64,000 nucleotides of DNA from Cetobacterium somerae ATCC BAA-474 (GCF_000479045.1 NZ_KI518128.1:1-64000), one strand, 5' to 3'. Shown: positions 1-8,835, counted from the first letter of the stretch. The notes: a model not told the origin generated them from the sequence alone. A program made the numbers and translations.

Positions 1-852
1 AATGTTTCCTATTTTTTCTCTTGAACCTTCTAAATTATATTTTTTTAAATACTCATTAATTATCTTTCTTTGAATATAATTTTCTTCTAATTCAATTAAA
101 TCTATATTTAAAGACCATCTATTATCTTTAAAATCTTCGTATTTTTTTAAATCAATTTCTAGAATCTTATTCACTTCTTTAATTTCTGAAATCAAATTAA
201 AAATTTTGTCTTTAAAATTATTGTTGTATCTTTTTTCAATCCAAGGTATCAAATCTAATCTTATACTATTTCTTGTAAAATCATTTTCAAAATTAGTTTC
301 ATCTATTCTATATTTAATTTTATTTTCATCTAAGAATTTTAAAATATTATTTTTATAGACCTCGTTAATTGGTCTAATAATATTTTCTCTATTTGGAATT
401 CCTTCTAATCCTTCTAAAGATGAACCTCTAATAAGTCTAAATAGAAATGTTTCGATTTGATCGTCTAAATTGTGAGCTATTGCTATTTTATTACCCGAAA
501 TCTTTTTCAATATATCTTTAAAAAATTCATATCTAATAAATCTTCCAGCTTCTTCTAAACCTATATTATTTTCTTTAGCAATCTCTTCTATCGAAGCTCT
601 TTTTACAAAAATTGGTATATTTAATCTCTCACTACATTCAATACTAAATTTTTCATCTGTGTCTGAATTTTCTCCTCTTAACAAATGATTAACATGAGCT
701 AAAACAAACTCAAAATTTATCTCTTTTTTAGCATAATTTAGAGCTTCTAATAAAAATACTGAATCTGGTCCTCCTGAAAAACCAAGAACTATTTTGTCGC
801 CCTCTTGTATTAATTTTTCATCTTTTATTTTTTTCAAAATTTTTTTTAACAT
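1..852 (-). CDS. tilS: tRNA(Ile)-lysidine synthase, 3' end beyond window
   Basis: Partial gene: it starts at an ATG at 852 and is still open at base 1, so the C-terminal end lies outside. About 284 codons are visible. The start reads MLKKILKKIKDEKLIQEGDK and leads into a PP-loop SGGPDS at about residues 30-35, then AHVNHLLRGE and an AHNLDDQIET stretch, all typical of TilS. The family uses ATP to join lysine to cytidine 34 of the CAU anticodon of tRNA-Ile, so that AUA is read as isoleucine. This is an essential cytosolic enzyme, and AUA is a common codon in this AT-rich genome. The PP-loop fold is shared with the TtcA-like genes near 9-10.6 kb, but the GGPDS signature and the HxNHxLRG stretch separate TilS from TtcA. 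Confidence 0.9.
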   Translation of the reverse strand, partial: MLKKILKKIKDEKLIQEGDKIVLGFSGGPDSVFLLEALNYAKKEINFEFVLAHVNHLLRGENSDTDEKFSIECSERLNIPIFVKRASIEEIAKENNIGLEEAGRFIRYEFFKDILKKISGNKIAIAHNLDDQIETFLFRLIRGSSLEGLEGIPNRENIIRPINEVYKNNILKFLDENKIKYRIDETNFENDFTRNSIRLDLIPWIEKRYNNNFKDKIFNLISEIKEVNKILEIDLKKYEDFKDNRWSLNIDLIELEENYIQRKIINEYLKKYNLEGSREKIGNI

Positions 853-935
853 AATTTTATCCTTTAAAACAGTATTTTATAGAATTATACCATATAGAGC
901 CTCTTTTTAAAACTCTTTTTACCTCTTATTTTTAA

Positions 936-2591
936 CTAAAAAGTTTCTAAAATTGTTTTTTTCTTTGTATAGTTAAAAAATATTTCAATCTCTCCATTTT
1001 TGTTATTTAATACATCATAATTAAATTTTTCAAACTCAGTCTTTTTATATCCCTCTCTTGAAGATATAAAATCTTTTTCAATTATTATATTATTATATTT
1101 TTCTTTATCTTTATTAGAAATGAACCATTCAGGATATACACCTGGCTTTCCTAAAAGTAAATAATCTAATTTTAAATACTCTATAAAAATATTTTTTCCT
1201 TGAAAATTTTTCTCTTCAAAAAATTTAACTAAATTATTAAAAATAGTTACAACTTTATGACCTAGCCCTAACAAATTTTGTTTATCATAATAATTTGAAA
1301 TATCTTCAAAAAAGTCAAATGGTCTATTATAATAATTTTCTATTATAAACTTTACTGAATACTTAAACTTCTCAGAATTATAATAGTAATCTAACATTTT
1401 TTCTACATTTTTTAATTTTACTAGCTCTTCATATTTTATAAAACAATTAGAAAGTACTTCATATGGAGGAAATTCTATATATTTATAGTCATACTTCTCT
1501 ATTTCACTAGCTATTTTTGTTCCACTTAAAATTTTTAAGAATCCAAGTTGAATCATTTCAGCATCTAAATCATATACATAATCAAATGAATCTTTAAACG
1601 TATCATATGTATCATATGGTAATCCTGCTATTAAATCCACGTGTAAATGAATATTTTTAGATATCGCTTTAATATTATTTCTTAGCCTTTCTAACAAGTT
1701 TCTTCTATTTATACTATCCATTGTTTCTTTATTAATACTTTGAACTCCCACTTCAAATTGGAAATATCCATCTGGAACTTTCTTTAAAAAAGCGATTATT
1801 TCCTCATCAAAAATATTAGCATTTATTTCAAAATGAAATGTTACTCCCTCTTTATAATTTTCTAATAAATATTCCCAAATTCCTAAATATCTATCTTTTC
1901 TTAAATTATAAGTTCTATCTACAAATTTTACTAATTCTACTCCTGAATCTAAAAATCTTTTTAAGTCACTTTTTACTCTCTCTAAAGATAGATATCTAAC
2001 ACCTTTATCTATAGATGATAAACAATATGAACAACTAAAAGGACATCCTCTACTTGATTCATAATATAAAATCTTTATATTTTCTTTTAATTCTTCGTCA
2101 TTATATGGAAATGGTATTGTATCTAAATTTTCTATTGGAAATTCATCACCTAAATATGCAAACTCTCCAGACTTTAAAAAAGCTACTCCTTTTTGATTCT
2201 TATTTTCATTAGTTAAAAAATTTAAAAGTACCTTTTCTCCCTCTCCTACTAAAACAAAATCAATAGATTTATTTTCTATCAATGATTCCTTTGCATTATA
2301 ACTAACTTCTGGTCCTCCAAGAGTCACTGTTATATGAGGCATTATCTTTTTTAGCTCTTTTATAATACTAAAAACATATTCCTTGTTCCATATATATGTT
2401 GAAAAAATGTAGTGATTTCCATTTAACCTAAACAGATCTGTTATTATACTTTGAATTTGATTATTTATATTGCTTTCATATAACTTTATTTTTAAACTAC
2501 TATATTTTTCAACGTAATTCTTTAAATATCTAATTGCTAAGTTTGTGTGAATAAACTGACTATTTATTCCAACTAAAACTACTTTCTCCAT
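936..2591 (-). CDS. B12-binding domain radical SAM protein (DUF4080 type)
   Basis: A 551-residue protein. Residues 1-150 look like a cobalamin-binding Rossmann domain (LGGPEVSY near 91-98, but no DxHxxG, so base-off B12 binding is not assured). A radical SAM core follows, with the [4Fe-4S] cysteines in CPFSCSYC at Cys183, Cys187 and Cys190. The C-terminal region resembles the DUF4080 extension of this subgroup. Such proteins are usually annotated as B12-binding radical SAM proteins, and their substrates are mostly unknown; methyl transfer or ring rearrangement are the known chemistries of the wider class. It lies between tilS and mltG on the same strand, 18 bases after mltG ends in the transcription order. 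No substrate can be named from the context. Confidence 0.8.
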   Translation of the reverse strand: MEKVVLVGINSQFIHTNLAIRYLKNYVEKYSSLKIKLYESNINNQIQSIITDLFRLNGNHYIFSTYIWNKEYVFSIIKELKKIMPHITVTLGGPEVSYNAKESLIENKSIDFVLVGEGEKVLLNFLTNENKNQKGVAFLKSGEFAYLGDEFPIENLDTIPFPYNDEELKENIKILYYESSRGCPFSCSYCLSSIDKGVRYLSLERVKSDLKRFLDSGVELVKFVDRTYNLRKDRYLGIWEYLLENYKEGVTFHFEINANIFDEEIIAFLKKVPDGYFQFEVGVQSINKETMDSINRRNLLERLRNNIKAISKNIHLHVDLIAGLPYDTYDTFKDSFDYVYDLDAEMIQLGFLKILSGTKIASEIEKYDYKYIEFPPYEVLSNCFIKYEELVKLKNVEKMLDYYYNSEKFKYSVKFIIENYYNRPFDFFEDISNYYDKQNLLGLGHKVVTIFNNLVKFFEEKNFQGKNIFIEYLKLDYLLLGKPGVYPEWFISNKDKEKYNNIIIEKDFISSREGYKKTEFEKFNYDVLNNKNGEIEIFFNYTKKKTILETF

Positions 2592-2609
2592 AATTTATAT
2601 CTCTCCTAA

Positions 2610-3566
2610 CTACTTATTACTTTTTTTCTGAACCTCTAGATGTTCCTTATATGTTTTTGTAAATGTATGTTTTCCATTACTAGTTACTACAAAAAACAAA
2701 TAATCCGTCTTAGCTGGATTTATTGCTGCCATAACAGAGTTATAATCTGGATTAGATATTGGCCCTGGTGGCAATCCTTTATACATATATGTATTATACG
2801 GAGAATCTATCTTCAAATCTTTATAATACATTCTTCTTTTAGTGTAATCATATATATAGTTTACCGTTGCATCTGAACCTAAATTCATCCCTTTTTTTAA
2901 ACGATTATAAAAAACTGATGACATTAAAGGCTTTTCATCTTTTAATTGTGCTTCTCTTTCAATAATCGATGCCATAATTAATTCCTGATAAAATTTTTTC
3001 TTATCAGGATATTTTTCTGGAGGAAACTTTTTTAAAAATTCTCCTGTCATTGCTTTTACTATCTCATTTTCATTAGTATCTACTGAAAGATAGTAAGTTT
3101 CAGGATATAAATACCCTTCATAGTTCCCATTTGGTGTTAAATATGGGAAGTCTTTTATATTTTCTAGCGCTTTTTTTAATCCTTCCTCTGTTCCAATACC
3201 TCTATCTTGAAGTAATTTACCTATCTCTTTTATTGAATATCCCTCTGGAATCGTCAAAATAGTATACTTAACTTTCCCCTCTTCCATCATTTGAAGTATA
3301 TCTTTATATGAATATTTTCCATCAAATTCATAAAATCCAGCTTTTATATTTTTACCTGAATTTTTTTCATATTTTAAAAATATTTTAAAAATAATTGATT
3401 TATCAATTCCCAATTTATTAAAAACACTAGTTAAACTTGTACCTTGTTTTAGATTAACTTGAACTTTATAATCTCTTTTTTCCTCTATTTTTATTGAATA
3501 AAATTTAAAAAGAGCCACTGGTATTGTTATTATCAAAAATAACAATATTAAGATTTTCTTTTTCAT
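2610..3566 (-). CDS. mltG: Endolytic murein transglycosylase MltG (YceG-like)
   Basis: A 318-residue protein with one N-terminal membrane anchor (about residues 4-24), a LysM-like region near 35-95 and a YceG catalytic domain. The family marker EGYLYPETY is at 150-158, and the catalytic glutamate is expected at Glu203 in SIIEREA. MltG cleaves nascent glycan strands next to the inner membrane and sets their length. Total length and anchor match the family (about 340 residues). A GGGAGAG ribosome site supports the ATG at 3566. It is followed on the same strand by the B12 radical SAM gene, and a hairpin terminator separates it from the upstream helicase gene, so it probably has its own promoter. 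Confidence 0.92.
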   Translation of the reverse strand: MKKKILILLFLIITIPVALFKFYSIKIEEKRDYKVQVNLKQGTSLTSVFNKLGIDKSIIFKIFLKYEKNSGKNIKAGFYEFDGKYSYKDILQMMEEGKVKYTILTIPEGYSIKEIGKLLQDRGIGTEEGLKKALENIKDFPYLTPNGNYEGYLYPETYYLSVDTNENEIVKAMTGEFLKKFPPEKYPDKKKFYQELIMASIIEREAQLKDEKPLMSSVFYNRLKKGMNLGSDATVNYIYDYTKRRMYYKDLKIDSPYNTYMYKGLPPGPISNPDYNSVMAAINPAKTDYLFFVVTSNGKHTFTKTYKEHLEVQKKSNK

Positions 3567-3590
3567 AACACTCTCCCATTTTTATGTTGA

Positions 3591-3628
3591 AAAAAGCTGT
3601 ACTTTGGTTTCCCTAGTTACAGCTTTTT
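3591..3628 (-). terminator. Intrinsic terminator after the RNA helicase gene
   Basis: An 11-base inverted repeat, AAAAAGCTGTA and TACAGCTTTTT, with a 16-base loop. It is followed by a T run when read on the minus strand. It sits between the helicase stop at 3642 and the mltG start at 3566. Confidence 0.7.
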
Positions 3629-3641
3629 TATTTTTATTCAA

Positions 3642-5228
3642 TTACTTTCTTGATTGTTTTGCCTTTTCGATTAAAGCTTTCTTTCCTTTTCTATCTTTTT
3701 GGAAAATATCAACTATTGTTTCAGCCTCAACAAATGGAACAGAAACAAATGAGAAGTTCTCATATACTTCTACACCTTTTAATTTTGATTCATGAACTTT
3801 AGTCTTTTTAGATATTAAGTCAACTAATTTTCTAGGAGTCATTTTATCTTTCTTACCAAGAGCTATAAATAGTCTTGTCTTTCCTGTTTTATCAAGTGAA
3901 ACACTCTCTATATCAGAGTAGTTTGTTTCCTCTAATTCCTCATCATAGAAATTCTTTAATATAGCTGCTATAACTTCAATTGGAGTTGTCTCTTGAGTTA
4001 ATAATTCTTTTGCCATATCATAGTAAGATTCTGCATCTCCATTTGATATAATGTTCTTAACACTATCAAACAATCTAGTTTTCTTAGCTAAGATTACATC
4101 CTTTACTCCTGGAACTTGCTCTTTTTTAATCTCTGTTTTTGTTATTCTTTGAATTTGAAGTAACTTTCTATACTCAGATGGAGTTATAAATGTTATTGCT
4201 GTACCTTGTTTTCCAGCTCTTCCTGTTCTTCCAATTCTATGTACGTAACTTTCTGCCTCTTGAGGAATTGCATAGTTTATAACATGTGTTAAATCATTTA
4301 CATCTATACCTCTTGCTGCTACGTCTGTTGCAATAAGAATATTTAAGTTTTTATTTTTAAATCTTCTTAAAGTAACTTCTCTATGATTTTGACTGATATC
4401 TCCGTGTAATCCTTCAACATCATATCCTCTATCTTGTAATTTTCCTACAAGCTCATTTACATCATTTTTAGTTCTACAGAAAACAATTCCATAGAAATCT
4501 AACTCGATATCAATTATTCTGCATAAAGCCTCAAATTTATCTTTCTCTTTTACTTCAAAGTAAATTTGCTCTGTTAAGTTTGTTGTTAATTCTTTTTTCT
4601 TAACTGCTAATACTTCATGCTCTCTCATATGAGATTTTGCTATTTTTAAAATTTCTGCTGGCATAGTTGCTGAGAAGAATAACATTCTTTTATCTTCGTT
4701 AGTTTGAGTTAAGATATGCTCAATATCCTCAACGAATCCCATATTTAACATCTCATCTGCTTCGTCTAATATGAAATAATCAATGTTATTTAATTTTAAA
4801 ACCTGTCTGTTCATTAAATCCATTACTCTTCCTGGAGTACCTACAACAATATCAACACCTTTGTTAAGTTGTCTTTTTTGTTGCTCTAATGATTGTCCTC
4901 CATAAACTGGAATTATTTTTAATTTTCTTCCGTGTGCTAATGAGTTCATCTCTTCAGCTACTTGAACTGCTAACTCTCTTGTTGGCGCTAATATTATAGC
5001 TTGTACATGTCCTGTACTTTTCTCTATTTTTTCAAGAATTGGTAAAGAGAACGCTGCAGTTTTTCCTGTTCCTGTTTGTGCTTGACCAATTATGTCCTTT
5101 TCTCCATTTAATAATGCTGGTATAGTTAAAGCCTGTATTGGACTTGGCTGTTCAAAACCTTTTTTTTCTAGAGGCTTTAAAGTTTTTTCAGTTAAACCTA
5201 AATCTCTAAATGTTAATATTTTTTCCAT
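3642..5228 (-). CDS. DEAD-box ATP-dependent RNA helicase with DbpA-like C-terminal domain
   Basis: The helicase core is complete: Walker A AQTGTGKT near 50-57, PTREL near 82-86, DEAD at 155-158, SAT at 186-188 and HRIGRTGR at 330-337. Residues from about 445 on resemble the DbpA RNA-binding domain (RLFIALGKKDKMTPRKLV). This places it with DeaD/CshA-type helicases that unwind short RNA duplexes in ribosome assembly and mRNA turnover. A longer reading would start at a GTG at 5234, but that codon lies only a few bases from the AAGGAAG ribosome site; the ATG at 5228 has the right spacing of about 7 bases. A TATAAT lies near 5263-5268 on the minus strand, though without a convincing -35. Which named helicase it matches is not certain. 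Confidence 0.9.
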   Translation of the reverse strand: MEKILTFRDLGLTEKTLKPLEKKGFEQPSPIQALTIPALLNGEKDIIGQAQTGTGKTAAFSLPILEKIEKSTGHVQAIILAPTRELAVQVAEEMNSLAHGRKLKIIPVYGGQSLEQQKRQLNKGVDIVVGTPGRVMDLMNRQVLKLNNIDYFILDEADEMLNMGFVEDIEHILTQTNEDKRMLFFSATMPAEILKIAKSHMREHEVLAVKKKELTTNLTEQIYFEVKEKDKFEALCRIIDIELDFYGIVFCRTKNDVNELVGKLQDRGYDVEGLHGDISQNHREVTLRRFKNKNLNILIATDVAARGIDVNDLTHVINYAIPQEAESYVHRIGRTGRAGKQGTAITFITPSEYRKLLQIQRITKTEIKKEQVPGVKDVILAKKTRLFDSVKNIISNGDAESYYDMAKELLTQETTPIEVIAAILKNFYDEELEETNYSDIESVSLDKTGKTRLFIALGKKDKMTPRKLVDLISKKTKVHESKLKGVEVYENFSFVSVPFVEAETIVDIFQKDRKGKKALIEKAKQSRK

Positions 5229-5439
5229 ATTCACTTCCTTAAATTATTTATATTCATTCATTAGATTATAACATAGATTTATAAAAATGTGTACTTTTTT
5301 TAAATTTTTATTTATTAGTTATGAGTTGTTTTTTTACATGTTCTTATTCTGTAAGAATTTTTACCATATTCATATATTGATTTTTTAAAAAAAATATAGT
5401 AATAAAGTATTAATCATATTTTATAGGAGGCGGTCTTTT

Positions 5440-5826
5440 ATGGTTGTTGATAGAAAAAATACAAAAAGAGTAGTTATATATATTAATGATTCTCAAAAAA
5501 ATAATCTACAGACATTTTTACATTCAATTGGTTTTCATTACTATACTATTCAATCTAAACTAGAAGGTAGCTGGGAACATGGAATTAGACACTTAAATAA
5601 CCATGTTTGGCCTGGATCTGAAGCTGTTTTTCACCTTATCGTATCTGGTTTCAAAGTAGAGTTACTTTTAAAAAAATTAAAAAGCTTTAGAATGGGACTT
5701 CCTGATAATGTAGTTATGGCTGTTTTAGTTTGTCCTTTAGACGATTTTATCTATAATATGATGAGTGTTGATATTGAACCTGATGATTCAACCGAAAAAG
5801 TTCATTGGTTAAAAGATGATGAATAA
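5440..5826 (+). CDS. PII-like protein (PG0541/transporter-associated type)
   Basis: A 128-residue cytosolic protein with no signal peptide or membrane segment. It contains the NNHVWPGSE stretch (about 53-61) that recalls the HVWPG motif of PG0541-like, PII-fold proteins often linked to RND efflux transporters. A RND partner is not present here: the neighbours are a helicase gene on the other strand and the feo operon. A strong AGGAGG ribosome site precedes the ATG at 5440. The acidic tail (DIEPDDSTEKVHWLKDDE) has no known motif. The PII-fold reading rests on motif memory and should be treated as a moderate-confidence assignment; ligand and partner are unknown. Confidence 0.55.
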   Translation: MVVDRKNTKRVVIYINDSQKNNLQTFLHSIGFHYYTIQSKLEGSWEHGIRHLNNHVWPGSEAVFHLIVSGFKVELLLKKLKSFRMGLPDNVVMAVLVCPLDDFIYNMMSVDIEPDDSTEKVHWLKDDE

Positions 5827-5827
5827 T

Positions 5828-5860
5828 AAAAAGGAGTAATTCGATGAATTACTCCTTTTT
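5828..5860. terminator. Bidirectional terminator hairpin
   Basis: A perfect 15-base stem, AAAAAGGAGTAATTC with its complement, closes a 3-base loop. T runs lie on both sides. It sits between the convergent PII-like gene and the feo operon, so it can end transcription from either direction. Confidence 0.85.
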
Positions 5861-5868
5861 ATTTAAAA

Positions 5869-6018
5869 TTAATGTTTACATTTATCTTTTAAACTACAAT
5901 TCCCATTTTTGCCTTTTGAACAGCTACATCCACTTTCACCTTTTAACATTTTATATAAACTTTTTAAGGCTATTCCTCCAATTATTGCAACTATCCCTAT
6001 TAAAACTAAAGTTTTCAT
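5869..6018 (-). CDS. FeoB-associated Cys-rich membrane protein
   Basis: A 49-residue reading frame found by hand; it begins MKTLVLIGIVAIIGG. It has one transmembrane helix (about 3-22) followed by a basic, cysteine-rich tail with CSCSKGK, then NCS and KCKH, giving Cys31, Cys33, Cys41 and Cys47. This architecture matches the small FeoB-associated Cys-rich membrane proteins found after feoB in many anaerobes. A GAGGAGG ribosome site sits 6-7 bases before the ATG at 6018. The gene begins 23 bases after the feoB stop and ends just before the shared terminator, so it is the last gene of the feo operon. Its likely role is as an accessory or metal-handling partner of the FeoB pore; that role is inferred from position. 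Confidence 0.82.
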   Translation of the reverse strand: MKTLVLIGIVAIIGGIALKSLYKMLKGESGCSCSKGKNGNCSLKDKCKH

Positions 6019-6041
6019 ATTTGCCTCCTCAGATAGAAAAG

Positions 6042-8243
6042 TTAAAAAAACAACTTTCCAATTTGGAATACAAGTGTTGACACGATGTATGGTACTACTA
6101 ATAACATCCCTATTATAAATCCTGTAAACTTATATCCAAACTCTTGTTTTATAGCTCCTAATGTTACAACACAAGGAACTACTAATAAAATAAATACCAT
6201 AAATGAATATGCTCTTAAAGGAGCTAACTCATCTGTCCACAACATTTTTGTAGCTGCTACAACACCGCTTCCTTCCTCTTCAATCTCAGATTCATCAGGA
6301 ACACTAAACAGCCCCTTAATATCTAAACTAACAACACCAAGTATCGAATCTTTAATAGCCACTCCTAGCCCTGCTAATTGATCAACAGTATCCTCTATAA
6401 ATGTCGTTTCATGATTTACCTCATCTTCAATCTCTTGAGCATCCTTATCTCCTACTAATACTTGTGCCATAAATCCTACTACTATCTCTTTTGCTGCTAA
6501 ACTAGGTGGTATTGCTGCAACTGTTTCCCATCTATCCGCAAATCCTGTTGGCTTTAGAACTCCTTGGAACGTTTTTCCAAATTTAGCCATATAAGAGTTT
6601 GCAGTATCTCCATTATTTGGAAAATATGTTAATGCCCATAAAATCATTAGCATCCCCATTATAATTGTTGTAGCCTTTTTTAAATATGATCCAGTTCTAG
6701 TCAATGTTGATTTTACAATAACTCTTAAACTTGGCACTCTATACGGTGGTAACTCTATCAGCAACGCTCTTCCCTCGGCCTTAAACATTTCAAAATTCTT
6801 TAAAGCTAATCCCGTTAAAATAGCCACAACAATTCCTAATACATATAATGACATTACAACCATTCCAGCTTTAGCACCAAAGAATGCTGCTGTAAATAAT
6901 CCATATACTGGAAGTCTAGCACCACATGACATAAATGGTGCCATCGCTGCTGTCAGTCTTCTTGATGATTCGTCCTCTAAAGTTCTTGTAGCATAAATTG
7001 CTGGAACTGTACATCCAAATCCTAATACCATAGGAACAAAGGCTTTACCATTTAATCCTAATTTTGTCATTATTTTATCCATTAAAAAAGCAACTCTAGA
7101 CATATAACCACTTTCTTCTAATATTGCTAAGAAGAAATATAAATATAACATAAGAGGAACAAACACAACTACTCCTCCTACCCCTCCTAAAATTCCATCC
7201 ATAACTAATGATGCTAACCAATTAGGAGTATTTTCATCTATTAACATACTTACATATTTACCTATATAATCATTTACAAATCCATCAACCCAATCGATTA
7301 AAGGAGCTGATCCATTAAATACAGTTCCCATTAATCCTACTATTATTAAGAAAAATATTGGTAACCCTAAATATTTATTTAATAGAACTCTATCAACCTT
7401 ATCTGTAAAATCTAATCTAGATTTTATTGAAGTTGTAAATGTTTTAGCTAATATTCCTTTAACTGTTCCATATCTTCCTTCTGCAAATATAGTTTCAATA
7501 TCCTCATCGTGATCATCTTCAAGCTGTTTTGTAATTTTTAATATACTACTATCCTCTTCATATTTATACTCTGTTTTTAAAATTTCTAATAAATGCTTAT
7601 CTTGCTCTAATAATTTTATTGCTAAAAAGTCCATTCCAAATTTTTCAGAAGCTTTTTGTAACTTTTCATCACAATTTATTTTACATTTAACTTCTCCAAT
7701 AGCTTCCTCTAAACATTTATCAAATAACAATGTATATTTTTTATTTTCTTTAGATTCTTTTGCTATAACTAACGCTTTATCAAGCAACTCTTGAACCCCT
7801 GTTCTTTTTGTTGCAGATGTCATTATCACATCCATCTCAATCATATCTACAAATTTTTTAACATCTAATTTATAATTTAACTTTTCAAATTCATCATAAA
7901 AATTTAAAGCCATAATCATCGGTTTTTCTAATTCTTTTAATAACATTGTTAAATATAAGTTTCTCTCTAAGTTTGTAGAGTCAACTATATTAATTATAAC
8001 GTCTGGTTTTTCATTAATTATGAAGTCTCTAGTTATAGTTTCTTCTAAAGTATATGGACTTAAACTATAAACTCCTGGCAAATCAATACATTGAATTTTT
8101 TCACCTTTATACTCAAACTCAGCCTCTTTTTTCTCAACTGTTACACCAGCCCAATTTCCTACTTTTAAATTTGAACCAGCTATTGCATTTATTAATGCTG
8201 ATTTTCCTACATTTGGATTTCCTGTAAATGCTATTTTTATCAT
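6042..8243 (-). CDS. feoB: Ferrous iron transport protein B (GTP-gated Fe2+ transporter)
   Basis: From the ATG at 8243 the protein is 733 residues. It has an N-terminal G domain with G1 GNPNVGKS at about 8-15, a DLPG G3 motif and a helical insertion, then a membrane part with two Gate (nucleoside-recognition-like) repeats, including GFGCTVPAIYATR. FeoB imports Fe2+ across the inner membrane, driven or gated by nucleotide hydrolysis. A longer frame opens at 8261 inside feoA, but an AGGAGA ribosome site lies 6 bases before 8243, and MIKIAFTGNPN is the usual family start. It is translated after feoA with a 10-base gap, and the small Cys-rich peptide follows. Confidence 0.95.
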   Translation of the reverse strand: MIKIAFTGNPNVGKSALINAIAGSNLKVGNWAGVTVEKKEAEFEYKGEKIQCIDLPGVYSLSPYTLEETITRDFIINEKPDVIINIVDSTNLERNLYLTMLLKELEKPMIMALNFYDEFEKLNYKLDVKKFVDMIEMDVIMTSATKRTGVQELLDKALVIAKESKENKKYTLLFDKCLEEAIGEVKCKINCDEKLQKASEKFGMDFLAIKLLEQDKHLLEILKTEYKYEEDSSILKITKQLEDDHDEDIETIFAEGRYGTVKGILAKTFTTSIKSRLDFTDKVDRVLLNKYLGLPIFFLIIVGLMGTVFNGSAPLIDWVDGFVNDYIGKYVSMLIDENTPNWLASLVMDGILGGVGGVVVFVPLMLYLYFFLAILEESGYMSRVAFLMDKIMTKLGLNGKAFVPMVLGFGCTVPAIYATRTLEDESSRRLTAAMAPFMSCGARLPVYGLFTAAFFGAKAGMVVMSLYVLGIVVAILTGLALKNFEMFKAEGRALLIELPPYRVPSLRVIVKSTLTRTGSYLKKATTIIMGMLMILWALTYFPNNGDTANSYMAKFGKTFQGVLKPTGFADRWETVAAIPPSLAAKEIVVGFMAQVLVGDKDAQEIEDEVNHETTFIEDTVDQLAGLGVAIKDSILGVVSLDIKGLFSVPDESEIEEEGSGVVAATKMLWTDELAPLRAYSFMVFILLVVPCVVTLGAIKQEFGYKFTGFIIGMLLVVPYIVSTLVFQIGKLFF

Positions 8244-8253
8244 CTTTAATCTC

Positions 8254-8481
8254 CTATCCATCTATCTCTATTTCAATATTTTGTGCATCTTGTTTTCTTA
8301 TAGCGATATTTGTTGATTTTACAATAAACTCTTGCGGGTCTCCTAAAGGAGCATTTCTTTCAAGTTTTATTATCTCTCCAGCTGTTACACCCATATCAAC
8401 TAACCTTTTTTTTAATTCGCCAATTTTCCCAATTTTGACGATTTTAGCTGATTCTCCTCTTTTTAACTCTGTTAATTTCAT
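8254..8481 (-). CDS. feoA: Ferrous iron transport protein A
   Basis: A 75-residue SH3-like protein (MKLTELKRGE, then LKKRLVDMGVTAGEII) with the family GLxxG-like core. FeoA is a cytosolic partner that binds FeoB and is needed for full Fe2+ uptake. The stop is 10 bases before the likely feoB start, so the two are co-translated. A second FeoA-like gene lies 93 bases upstream in the same operon, separated by two perfect inverted repeats. Confidence 0.93.
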   Translation of the reverse strand: MKLTELKRGESAKIVKIGKIGELKKRLVDMGVTAGEIIKLERNAPLGDPQEFIVKSTNIAIRKQDAQNIEIEIDG

Positions 8482-8507
8482 TCCAAGCCTCCCAACTTAT
8501 TAGTTAT

Positions 8508-8536
8508 AAATATATTTTGAAACTCAAAATATATTT
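8508..8536. repeat. Perfect inverted repeat in the feoA leader
   Basis: Thirteen bases, AAATATATTTTGA, are followed after 3 bases by their exact complement. It lies 27 bases before the feoA start within the feo mRNA. It could be an RNA stem or an operator; it is not a recognisable Fur box. Confidence 0.6.
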
Positions 8537-8545
8537 GGAAAATTT

Positions 8546-8570
8546 AAATCACAGTAGATAACTGTGATTT
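8546..8570. repeat. Perfect inverted repeat after the feoA-like gene
   Basis: A ten-base stem, AAATCACAGT and ACTGTGATTT, encloses a 5-base loop. It starts 4 bases past the stop of the upstream FeoA-like gene. There is only a weak T-rich stretch after it on the minus strand, so it is a possible leaky terminator or mRNA-stabilising stem. Confidence 0.55.
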
Positions 8571-8574
8571 AATA

Positions 8575-8796
8575 TTATTCATTGTCAATTATTATCTTAT
8601 TTGCTAATCCAAAATTTAAAACATATTTAGTGTCATTTATTTTTACTATATAGTTACTTTGATCATCTCTTAGTAAGCATATTTTATTTCCTATACAAAA
8701 TCCTTTTTCTGTTAGTCTATTCTTATCTTTATCTCTTCCCTTTATCTCTTTTATAACAAACTCTTTATTTTGTTCTGCAAAAACTAATGGCGTCAT
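8575..8796 (-). CDS. Second FeoA-domain protein, first gene of the feo operon
   Basis: A 73-residue protein with a FeoA-like beta-barrel pattern (FVIKEIKGRDKDKNRLTEKGFCIGNKI, with the RLxxxGF-x-G signature around residues 26-34). Compared with the downstream feoA, it has a single Cys in the turn (FCIGN). A ribosome site GGAGG precedes the ATG at 8796. It heads the operon, directly behind a consensus promoter. Operons with two FeoA proteins are known in several anaerobic lineages; the division of labour between the two is unknown. Confidence 0.8.
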   Translation of the reverse strand: MTPLVFAEQNKEFVIKEIKGRDKDKNRLTEKGFCIGNKICLLRDDQSNYIVKINDTKYVLNFGLANKIIIDNE

Positions 8797-8835
8797 AGAA
8801 TAAACCTCCTAGTATTATTTGTTATTTATACATGA

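Noticed and set aside
5341..5357. Inverted repeat TTCTTA-N5-TAAGAA between the helicase and PII-like genes
   Set aside because: Short stem in AT-rich DNA with no clear link to a promoter; chance is likely.
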